Assembly: GCA_026129865.1 (NCBI GenBank)
Contig: JAHCHG010000005.1
Coordinates: 235,690-299,689 of the forward strand
Length of the DNA stretch: 64,000 nt
DNA from: Pyrinomonadaceae bacterium
GTDB lineage: Bacteria; Acidobacteriota; Blastocatellia; Pyrinomonadales; Pyrinomonadaceae
Direction: 5' to 3'
Position numbers and translations under genes: made by a program. Of this stretch, positions 44,825 through 52,573 are shown piece after piece. The notes beneath the pieces are model-generated. The model saw nothing but the letters and a program-made list of their open reading frames with translations, was not told the origin of the DNA and made no database searches. The stretch's first letter is position 1; each line of letters begins with the position of its first letter.

Positions 44825-47062
44825 TTAGACCATCTCGACCGGTTCGCCCGATCTCTTTTTCGCAAAGATCAAACCGAGCGCGAACCACACGAATGTGACT
44901 GCGCCGATGGCAAAGATCGTATCGCCGAACAGTCGTGCCCAGCGCAGCGTCTGCATCAGGTCGGTCTGCATAAATTCGGGCGAACGCGCCGACCAGTAAC
45001 CGACAGAGACCGATCGATAAGTTTGAAGCAAACCGATCGGCAATAAGCTGAGCAAAATTTCAAGCATCATTCCGATATTTATTGCCCAGAATGAAAACCC
45101 TATAAGTTTGTTGTTCCATTTTAATTGCGGTTTCATTGCCCGCAAGCAGAACAGCATCAGCGCAAGACCGAGCGTGCCGTAAACGCCGTAAAGTGCGCCG
45201 TGCGAATGGACGGCGGTCGTGTTCAAACCCTGCATATAATAAAGCGCGATCGGCGGATTGATCATAAATCCGAAAATTCCTGCGCCGACCAGATTCCAAA
45301 AGGCGACGGCGACGAAAAAGTAGATCACCCATTTATACTGCTGCAGCCATTCCCGCGCTTTTGAATGTCGGATGTTTTCGAGTGCTTCGTAGCCGACGAA
45401 AACGAGCGGAACGATCTCAAGTGCGCTAAAAACCGAACCGAACGCGAGTGCGACGGTCGGTGTTCCGGCGAAATATAAATGATGCAAGGTTCCGATTATT
45501 CCGCCGCTCAAATAGATCGCGCCCGAAAGAAGCGACGCGTAAGCCGCGTGTTCCGCGTTGATTACGCGCAGCCGCGCGAACAAAAACGCGATAACGACCG
45601 TCGCAAAAACTTCAAAAAAGCCTTCGACCCAGAGATGCACAACCCACCAACGCCAGTATTCGACGACCGTTAAATGCGAACGCATTCCCCAAAAAAGTCC
45701 CGGCGCGTAAAAGAGCGCGATTCCTGTTGTCGAAAGCAGATAAATTAAGATCAAAGTTTTGCTGTTTCCCTTATTTTTCAAAGCCGGAATCGCCGTTCGC
45801 GCAATTAAAAACAGCCATAAAAGCAGACCGACAAAAAGCGCGGCTTGCCAGACTCTGCCGAGATCAACATATTCGTAACCTTGATGTCCGAACCAGAACC
45901 AGAGGTCGCCCGTGCCGAGTTTGTGCATCACGCTTGCCCATTGTCCCGCCATCGAACCGAGAACGACGACGACCAGCGCGGCGAACAAAAGATCAACGCC
46001 GAGCTTTTGTTTTTTCGGTTCGTAACCGCAAATATACGGCGCGATAAAAAGCCCTGCGGCAAGCCACGCGGTCGCGATCCAGAAAATTCCAAGCTGCGTG
46101 TGCCAGGTTCGAGTTACGACATACGGCAAATAATCCGCCAATGGAATTCCGTAAAGCCCGCCGCCTTCCACGCCGTAATGCGCCGTAATTATTCCCATCA
46201 CAATTTGCAGCAGAAACAGCAGTGACACAACGAGAAAATATTTCACCGTCGCTTTCTGCGAAGGCGTTAGGGTTGCACCGATCAGAGGATCTTCATCCGG
46301 CGTATCGGGCGGTTCGGTATGTTTGTGCCAGCCTGCGTAAAACCAGACCATCCCGCCGATTCCGGCGATCAGCATAATTACGCTTACGCCCGTCCAGACG
46401 ATCGAAGAACTCGTCGGGACATTTCCGACAAGCGGTTCGGACGGAAAATTACTCGTATAGGAGATCGTATTATTTGGACGATTCGCTGCCGAAGCCCACG
46501 CCGTCCAGAAGAAAAACGAATTCATCGCGCGAAGTTTTACCGGATCGGATTGCGCGTTTCGTTGAATCGCGTATTCCTTGCTTCCATTCGTGAAAATATC
46601 CGAATAATGTTTCAGATTGTCTTCAAACGCCGCCGCGCGAAGCGGATCAACCGTGATCTTTCCGGTCGCCGGATCGAAAGTATTCTGCCGCATCAAATTT
46701 TCCAGACGCTGACGCATCGCGGCTTGTTCTTCGCTCGAAAGCGCATTGTAAGATTTGCCGAAATCCGTGTTTGAAAAATTATCTAAAATAAAAACCGATT
46801 CGCGGTGCAAATAATCCGCCGTCCAATCCGGCGCGACGTAACTGCCGTGTCCCCAGATCGAACCGACCTGCATTCCGCCCATCGCCTGCCAGACGTTTTG
46901 CCCGTCCAGAACCTCGCCGTCGCCGATCAAAACCTTTCCGTCCGTCGTGACGACCTGAACGGGAATCGGCGGCGCTTCGCGGAAAATTTCCGTTCCGACC
47001 CATAAAAGGACGGAAAACGAAAACACAAAAATGCCGATAAATAATATCCAAAGTTTCTTCAT
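44825..47062 (-). CDS. norZ: Quinol-dependent nitric oxide reductase (single-subunit NorZ/qNOR)
   Basis: 745 residues: an N-terminal helix plus a large periplasmic cytochrome-c-like fold without a haem site (DGQNVWQAMGGMQVGSIWGHGSY), then twelve helices of the haem-copper oxidase family. Active-site landmarks include TRTWHTQLGIFWIATAW (haem His), HLWVEGFFEVFATVVIAFLF with the Glu residues near FeB, and GTLHHLYFAG (FeB His pair). It reduces two NO to N2O with quinol. The fused single-subunit form takes electrons directly from quinol and often serves detoxification. An operator-like site shared with ric lies at 47131-47150. Confidence 0.95.
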   Translation of the reverse strand: MKKLWILFIGIFVFSFSVLLWVGTEIFREAPPIPVQVVTTDGKVLIGDGEVLDGQNVWQAMGGMQVGSIWGHGSYVAPDWTADYLHRESVFILDNFSNTDFGKSYNALSSEEQAAMRQRLENLMRQNTFDPATGKITVDPLRAAAFEDNLKHYSDIFTNGSKEYAIQRNAQSDPVKLRAMNSFFFWTAWASAANRPNNTISYTSNFPSEPLVGNVPTSSSIVWTGVSVIMLIAGIGGMVWFYAGWHKHTEPPDTPDEDPLIGATLTPSQKATVKYFLVVSLLFLLQIVMGIITAHYGVEGGGLYGIPLADYLPYVVTRTWHTQLGIFWIATAWLAAGLFIAPYICGYEPKKQKLGVDLLFAALVVVVLGSMAGQWASVMHKLGTGDLWFWFGHQGYEYVDLGRVWQAALFVGLLLWLFLIARTAIPALKNKGNSKTLILIYLLSTTGIALFYAPGLFWGMRSHLTVVEYWRWWVVHLWVEGFFEVFATVVIAFLFARLRVINAEHAAYASLLSGAIYLSGGIIGTLHHLYFAGTPTVALAFGSVFSALEIVPLVFVGYEALENIRHSKAREWLQQYKWVIYFFVAVAFWNLVGAGIFGFMINPPIALYYMQGLNTTAVHSHGALYGVYGTLGLALMLFCLRAMKPQLKWNNKLIGFSFWAINIGMMLEILLSLLPIGLLQTYRSVSVGYWSARSPEFMQTDLMQTLRWARLFGDTIFAIGAVTFVWFALGLIFAKKRSGEPVEMV

Positions 47063-47130
47063 AAATGATCTCCCGGGTTTGCTTTTGCGAATTCTATTCC
47101 CGACATTGATATCGGCTTTTCATCGAGCAA

Positions 47131-47150
47131 AATATGATCTCGAACATAAA
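47131..47150. promoter_or_regulatory. Operator-like site upstream of norZ, matching the ric site
   Basis: AATATGATCTCGAACATAAA aligns with the ric site AATATGATCTCGGTCATATT; the first 12 bases (13 with the preceding A) are identical and CAT at the right arm is kept. It lies 69-88 bp upstream of the norZ start codon. About 330 bp to its right hold no supported gene. Confidence 0.6.
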
Positions 47151-47376
47151 CCCGGAAAAATCGGAGGGCTTTCGACTGCGGAAAAACTCGCACCGGTGCG
47201 TAATTTTGCACGACAGCGCGCGTCGATGCCGCTGTTTTGGCTTTATTTTCGGAACAGTATAGGGAAGTTTGGGTGGAACGTGTTTTGCTCCTTGCAACTC
47301 AAAGAGGCAGATTTTTGAATAAATTATTTATCGTTGCGGGGCGGCACCGTCTTCCGCGATGGCAACTGTTTAAATT

Positions 47377-47391
47377 TGTTCGATTCGAACA
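47377..47391. promoter_or_regulatory. 15-bp perfect palindrome upstream of the FAD oxidoreductase gene
   Basis: TGTTCGA and TCGAACA flank a central T, 93 bp before the start codon at 47484. It is a possible operator. A reading frame across this gap (47237-47473) has no ribosome site and no family features. Confidence 0.35.
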
Positions 47392-47483
47392 GAATCGCGT
47401 TCACAGTTTTTTCAGCGGTCGTCCGGGTTTTACGAATCGTTTACTCTATCGGAGCGCTGCGCAGCCTAAATGAGAGGTAAAGA

Positions 47484-48611
47484 ATGAAAAATATTTTGAT
47501 CGTTGGCGGCGGTTTTGGCGGTTTGGTAACGGCAGAGAATCTGGCGGATTCGCTGGGTAAAGATGCGCACATTACCGTCGTCGCGCCGAATGAAACTTTT
47601 ACGTTCTATCCGTCGTTGGTCGAGCTGGCATTCGGTGCGTGCGAGCCCGAAGATATTTCGTTTGACCTGCGGTCAAAGCTCAAGGAAATGGACGTGCGGT
47701 TTGTTCGCGGAAAGGTGACATCGATCAACACCAGGCGCCGATCAGCCGAGGTCGCCGGTGCCGATTTTCGCGGCGAGATCGCTTACGATTACCTTGTCGC
47801 GGCTCCGGGACGACGGCTTGCGACAGAAAAGATCACCGGCTTTTTCAAGTACGCTCATCATCTTCTCGGGACGTCGGCAGCCTTAAAATTCGGCGAAGCC
47901 GTAGACAATTTCAAGCAAGGCACGATCGTGGTCGGACTTTGCCCGGGCGGCAGACTGCCTGTTCCTGTTTGCGAAACGGCGTTCGCACTATCGCGAAAAT
48001 TTGATTCGAAAATCCGCGAAGGAAAGATCGTAGTAAAGGTCATCTTCCCGGAGTCGCTTCAGGAAGCATTTGGTGGTGCCGATCTCTATAAAGAGCTCGA
48101 AGCAGCGTTCAGAAGCCACAATATTCAGGTACTTTACGGGGTTCCGATAAACGAAATAACTGAACATGAAATTCTTTCCGGCAAGAAGCACCGCATTCAT
48201 TATGATCTTCAGATGCTTGTGCCTCCGTTTGGCGGGCAGCGTTTGATAGACCAATCCGGCATTACGGACGAAGACGACTTTATCCGGGTCGATGCGAACA
48301 TGCGTGTTCAGGGTTTGGAAAACACATACGCGGTCGGCGATATAGTCGCGTTTACGGGACCGAAATTCGCCCATATGGCGGTACGGCAGGCAACGGTCGC
48401 AGCCGAAAATATCGTTTCCGAAATAAATGGTAATGAGCCCGCGGCAGAGTATTATCACGAGATCAACACGATAATAGATTCCGGCGACGCTGACACTATC
48501 CATCTGCGCTACGGCATTTGGGACGACACGAACTTTAGCCTGAGACGCGGAACGCTCTGGAGTTGGGCAAAATCGGTTCATGCCAAATTTTGGAAAGCGA
48601 AACATAATTGA
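47484..48611 (+). CDS. FAD-dependent pyridine nucleotide-disulfide-type oxidoreductase (SQR/NDH-2-like)
   Basis: 375 residues. An N-terminal FAD fold (IVGGGFGGL, 6-14) and the second FAD motif (YAVGDI) before the C-terminus. The layout without a clear NADH GxGxxG in the middle, plus two Cys in LCPGGRLPVPVCE, is closer to sulfide:quinone reductase or flavocytochrome c sulfide dehydrogenase than to NDH-2; the third SQR cysteine in the PPFxGQ loop is missing (PPFGGQ). The substrate is therefore uncertain. AGAGGT precedes the ATG. It is divergent from norZ. Confidence 0.75.
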   Translation: MKNILIVGGGFGGLVTAENLADSLGKDAHITVVAPNETFTFYPSLVELAFGACEPEDISFDLRSKLKEMDVRFVRGKVTSINTRRRSAEVAGADFRGEIAYDYLVAAPGRRLATEKITGFFKYAHHLLGTSAALKFGEAVDNFKQGTIVVGLCPGGRLPVPVCETAFALSRKFDSKIREGKIVVKVIFPESLQEAFGGADLYKELEAAFRSHNIQVLYGVPINEITEHEILSGKKHRIHYDLQMLVPPFGGQRLIDQSGITDEDDFIRVDANMRVQGLENTYAVGDIVAFTGPKFAHMAVRQATVAAENIVSEINGNEPAAEYYHEINTIIDSGDADTIHLRYGIWDDTNFSLRRGTLWSWAKSVHAKFWKAKHN

Positions 48612-48734
48612 ACTTTCTGCAGGCGCGCCTTCGAGTCTAATTCGACTTCATCCGTCGTAAAATTTGTGAGAACCGATCTTTTAAAATAGAATGAAGGCAC
48701 TCGAAATTTTGTAAAACTTCATTTCTAAGCACTT

Positions 48735-50639
48735 ATGGGCGAAAAACAGGTTTCCACACAGGTTGACGAAGGTCATATGCGGTCTTTTACAAAGGCTGTG
48801 CTCAATGATCTGCATGCATTGGAAAAAATGCTGGAAAGCGGACACCTCGAAGACCCGGTCCGCCGGATCGGTGCAGAACAGGAAATGTTTCTTGTCGATT
48901 CCGCGATGCGCCCGGCTCCGGTTGCGATGGAGATATTGAAAGCCGCCGATGACAAGCGTTTAACGACCGAGTTGGGACTTTTCAATCTTGAAGCAAATCT
49001 GACACCGTTGACATTTACCGGAAATTGCCTCAGTACGCTTGAAAATGAGATCAACGAGACGATGGGCGTGGTTCGAAACAGTGCGAAGAATTTCGGGGCG
49101 GATGTCGTGCTGTGCGGCATTTTGCCGACGCTTCAAAAATCCGATTATGTTAAAGAAAATTTGACGCCCGAACCAAGGTATTTTGAGATGAACCGTGTTC
49201 TGACCGAACTTCACGGAAAGGAGCGGATCGTACACATCAAAGGTCTGGATGAGCTGAATATTCGCGTTACGGACACTTACATCGAATTTTCAAACACAAG
49301 TTATCAGGTTCATCTGCAGGTAAAGGGAAGTGAATTTGCGCAGATGTATAATTGGTCGCAGGTAATTTCCGCACCTGTTCTAGCGAGTGCCGTAAATTCG
49401 TCCATCCTGCTCGGTCACCGTTTGTGGCACGAATCGCGGATAGCGCTTTTTCAGCACGCGACCGACGAACGCAGCGCCGCGCACCGCGCTCGAAGCCGTC
49501 CGCCGCGTGTAAGTTTCGGCGACGATTGGCTTGATAAATCTGTTTTGGAAATTTTTCATGAAGACGTCGCAAGATTCAGGATAATTTTAACGCGCGAACT
49601 TGAAGAAGATGCGATCGGACTACTAAAAAGCGGGAAAGTGCCGAATCTTAATGCGTGGCGGATGCATAACGGGACCGTCTGGCGTTGGAACCGCGCTTGT
49701 TACGGCGTTTTGGAGAATAGTCCGAGCCTGCGGATCGAAGCGCGGTTCTTGCCGTCCGGACCGACCGTTGCCGACGAGATCGCGAATTCGGCGTTTTTCC
49801 TAGGTTTGATGATCGCGCTGCCCGAGGAATTTGGCGATGTTCGCGACAAGATCAGTTTTGACGATGCCGCGACCAATTTCTTTAGTGTTGCGCGATACGG
49901 ATTGAAATCGCAGATCGTTTGGCTCGACGGTTCGAGCGTTCGCACGTCGCGGCTTATTCTTGAACAGCTTTTGCCGTTGGCGCGGCAGGGACTTCGGTCA
50001 ATGAAGATCGATGAAGCTGAGATCGACCGCTATCTGGGAATAATAGAAGACCGTGCAAAGGCGGAAAAAACGGGCGCGCAATGGATGATAGATTCGCTGG
50101 CAAACATGGATAAAAAGGTCAAATTGAGCGTCAGATTGAAAACCCTGACGGCGGCGATGAAGGAAAATCAGGAAAGCGGAAAAACGGTCGAAAAATGGGA
50201 AACTGCGGCGCTCGCAGAAGATATCGATTGGATCGATAATTACCGAACGGTCGAACAGTTTATGGCGACCGACCTTTTCACGGTACGACCGGAAGACGTT
50301 GTCGATCTTGCCGCCAGCTTGATGAACTGGCGGCATGTTCGTCATGTTCCGGTCGAGGACGTGAAGGGAAATCTCGTCGGAATAGTTTCGCACCGCGACC
50401 TGCTTGAACTTCTCGTAACAAGCAAACCGGAAAACGAAACCGTTATCCGCGATGTAATGAAAAAGGACCCGATAACGATAACGCCCGAATCGTCATCGCT
50501 CGACGCGCTTTTATTGATGCGCGAAAAGAATATCGGCTGTCTTCCGGTCGTAAAAGGCGGCAAGCTTGTCGGACTGATAACCGCACATGACTTTCTCGAA
50601 GTTTCGACGAGGCTGCTCGAAGAACGCCTGCAAACATAA
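48735..50639 (+). CDS. Glutamate-cysteine ligase-like (GCS2) protein fused to tandem CBS domains
   Basis: 634 residues. Residues about 15-480 are a GCS2/YbdK-type carboxylate-amine ligase: RRIGAEQEMFLVD at the start, ELGLFNLEANLTPL (substrate and metal), and SPSLRIEARFLPSGPT. The linker is helical. Residues about 500-630 form a CBS pair (VEQFMATDLFTVRPEDVVDLAAS; IRDVMKKDPITITPESSSLDALLLM) that would bind adenine nucleotides and could regulate the ligase by energy charge. The ligated substrates are not known for this branch. It ends 3 bp before the convergent MATE gene. Confidence 0.85.
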   Translation: MGEKQVSTQVDEGHMRSFTKAVLNDLHALEKMLESGHLEDPVRRIGAEQEMFLVDSAMRPAPVAMEILKAADDKRLTTELGLFNLEANLTPLTFTGNCLSTLENEINETMGVVRNSAKNFGADVVLCGILPTLQKSDYVKENLTPEPRYFEMNRVLTELHGKERIVHIKGLDELNIRVTDTYIEFSNTSYQVHLQVKGSEFAQMYNWSQVISAPVLASAVNSSILLGHRLWHESRIALFQHATDERSAAHRARSRPPRVSFGDDWLDKSVLEIFHEDVARFRIILTRELEEDAIGLLKSGKVPNLNAWRMHNGTVWRWNRACYGVLENSPSLRIEARFLPSGPTVADEIANSAFFLGLMIALPEEFGDVRDKISFDDAATNFFSVARYGLKSQIVWLDGSSVRTSRLILEQLLPLARQGLRSMKIDEAEIDRYLGIIEDRAKAEKTGAQWMIDSLANMDKKVKLSVRLKTLTAAMKENQESGKTVEKWETAALAEDIDWIDNYRTVEQFMATDLFTVRPEDVVDLAASLMNWRHVRHVPVEDVKGNLVGIVSHRDLLELLVTSKPENETVIRDVMKKDPITITPESSSLDALLLMREKNIGCLPVVKGGKLVGLITAHDFLEVSTRLLEERLQT

Positions 50640-50642
50640 AGA

Positions 50643-52067
50643 TCAGACCATTTTTGTCTTCCATTTTCCGCGCATAAAGATCAGTCCGGAAACCACCGCA
50701 AGTACCGAAAAAGCGATCGTTATCGACCAGAAAACTCCGTCCGGTCCCCAGCCGAGATTGTATGCCAGGTAATATGCCAGCGGAATCTCAAACACCCAGA
50801 AAATAAAGAAGTTGAGATAAGTCGGCGTCCAGGCGTCGCCCGCGCCGTTAAAGGATGTTTCGATAACCATTCCAAAGCCGTAAAAAATAAAGCCGTAAGC
50901 TACGATATGCAGACATCGCGTTCCGTAATCGAGAACCGTCGGTTCGGTCGTGAAAAGCGCCACGATCGGTGCCGAAAAGATCAAAAAGATCAGACCCACA
51001 AGTCCGAGAAATGCGGCATTAATAAATGCAGCGGTCCAAACGGAACGCTCGGCACGCTGCGGTTTACCCGCGCCCAAATTTTGCCCGACGAGCGTCGCCG
51101 CCGCATTGCTCAAGCCGAGACTCGGCAATATCGCGAAAATAATGACGCGCAAACCGATGACGTAACCGGCGATCGCTTCGCTGCCGAATCCGGCAACCAC
51201 GCGCACAAGCGCGCTCCAGCTAGCGGTCGCGATAGCAAATTGCAGAACGGCGGTCGCGGAAAGCCTGACGAGTTTCCAGAGAAGTTTTGGGTCAAACGAC
51301 CAATGATCCCTGCGGATGGTGATTCTTCCGCCTTTGCCGAACAAACACCAGAGCGCAAACAGAACACCCGCGCCGCGACCGATCAACGTTGCGACGGCTG
51401 CGCCGGTAACGCCGAGTTCGGGAAAGATCCAGATCCCGAAAATGAAAAGCGGATCGAGCACGATATTTAATCCGTTTGCCAGCCAGAGAACGCGCATTGC
51501 GATCGAAGCGTCGCCCGCGCCGCGAAAGATCGCGTTCAGCAAAAAGATAAAAACGACCGCGGCGTTGCCGCCGAGCATCAGGCGCGTGAATGTCGTACCC
51601 TGTTCGACGACCTGCGGTTCGCCGCCGAGAAGACGGAGGAAATCCGCTGCGAAAATTATTCCGACCGCGCTCAGTGCGACAGAGACGATCATTCCCAGAT
51701 AAATTACGTGTGCAGCGGTCTTCGCGGCATTTTCATGATCTCTTTCGCCGATGCGTCTTGATACCGTCGCGGTCGCGCCGATCGCAAGTCCGAATGCAAC
51801 GGCGTAAATTATCGCCATCATCGCCTCGGTAATTCCGACGACTGCGACAGCGTCGGCACCGAGTTTTGCAACGAAGAAAATATCGACGATGGCGAAAAGG
51901 CTCTCCATCACCATTTCGAGGATCATCGGGACTGAAAGCAGGAAAATAGCCAGACCGATCGAGCCCGTCGTAAAATCGCGGTTTGAGCCGGAGATCGCCT
52001 CGCGGAGGATCGACCAAAACGAATTGTCGTACGTCTTCTCGGACGTAGTTTCAACGTATTTAGACAT
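50643..52067 (-). CDS. MATE family multidrug/cation antiporter
   Basis: 474 residues with twelve hydrophobic helices in two related halves. The MATE signature is visible: IFFVAKLGADAVAVVGI in helix 2 and the corresponding GLSNAAATLVGQNLGAGKPQRAERS block in the second half. These transporters expel cationic compounds in exchange for H+ or Na+. No regulator is adjacent. Its promoter region borders the 93-bp tandem repeats. Confidence 0.9.
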   Translation of the reverse strand: MSKYVETTSEKTYDNSFWSILREAISGSNRDFTTGSIGLAIFLLSVPMILEMVMESLFAIVDIFFVAKLGADAVAVVGITEAMMAIIYAVAFGLAIGATATVSRRIGERDHENAAKTAAHVIYLGMIVSVALSAVGIIFAADFLRLLGGEPQVVEQGTTFTRLMLGGNAAVVFIFLLNAIFRGAGDASIAMRVLWLANGLNIVLDPLFIFGIWIFPELGVTGAAVATLIGRGAGVLFALWCLFGKGGRITIRRDHWSFDPKLLWKLVRLSATAVLQFAIATASWSALVRVVAGFGSEAIAGYVIGLRVIIFAILPSLGLSNAAATLVGQNLGAGKPQRAERSVWTAAFINAAFLGLVGLIFLIFSAPIVALFTTEPTVLDYGTRCLHIVAYGFIFYGFGMVIETSFNGAGDAWTPTYLNFFIFWVFEIPLAYYLAYNLGWGPDGVFWSITIAFSVLAVVSGLIFMRGKWKTKMV

Positions 52068-52282
52068 ATGAAATACCCTTGATCTGAAAATAAAAAGAAA
52101 TTTTCGACGCGGAAAGTTGCGCCAAAGAACAATTCTTCGCGTTGTCTAATAAGGTAACGCGAAAAATCTCGGTGCGAAGTAACATCTAGCAGGGAAGCAT
52201 TTTCATGATTTTGAGAGAATAGCACAAAGAATTTTTCAAGCAAAACCATTCTTCGTCCCGCGCGTATAAAACATCTAACCGG

Positions 52283-52530
52283 CGAACGGTTTTCACGCAT
52301 AAATGCGTTACTCTGTCAGAGCTACGGCTTCAGCCGTGAAAACCGCTGCTGATTCGACCGGAAACTTTTAGAATGCGAACGGTTTTCACGCATAAATGCG
52401 TTACTCAGTCAGAGTTACGGCTTCAGCCGTGAAAACCGCTGCTGATTCGACCGGAAACTTTTAGAATGCGAACGGTTATTCACGCATAAATGCGTTACTC
52501 TGACACAGAGTTACGGCTTCAGCCGTGAAA
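52283..52530. repeat. Tandem array of a 93-bp unit (2.7 copies) with cloverleaf-like folding
   Basis: Copies start at 52283, 52376 and 52469, exactly 93 bp apart; the third is cut after about 62 bp. Each unit has CGGTTTTCACG pairing with CGTGAAAACCG to enclose three small hairpins: ACGCA/TGCGT, an ACTC...GAGT stem that varies between copies in a pairing-preserving way, and ACGGCT/AGCCGT. The array lies between MATE and the metzincin gene. The 215 bp to its left (52068-52282) hold nothing I can name. Confidence 0.85.
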
Positions 52531-52573
52531 AATTAATAAATTTCCGATACCTAACGTCAAAAAAACAATCTTT

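Noticed and set aside
47237..47473. Open frame in the norZ - FAD oxidoreductase gap
   Set aside because: No ribosome site, composition and residue pattern unlike a protein, no family features; it lies across a palindrome in a promoter region.
52283..52530. Possible CRISPR array
   Set aside because: The whole 93-bp unit repeats without unique spacers, so it is a tandem repeat, not repeat-spacer DNA; no cas genes are present.
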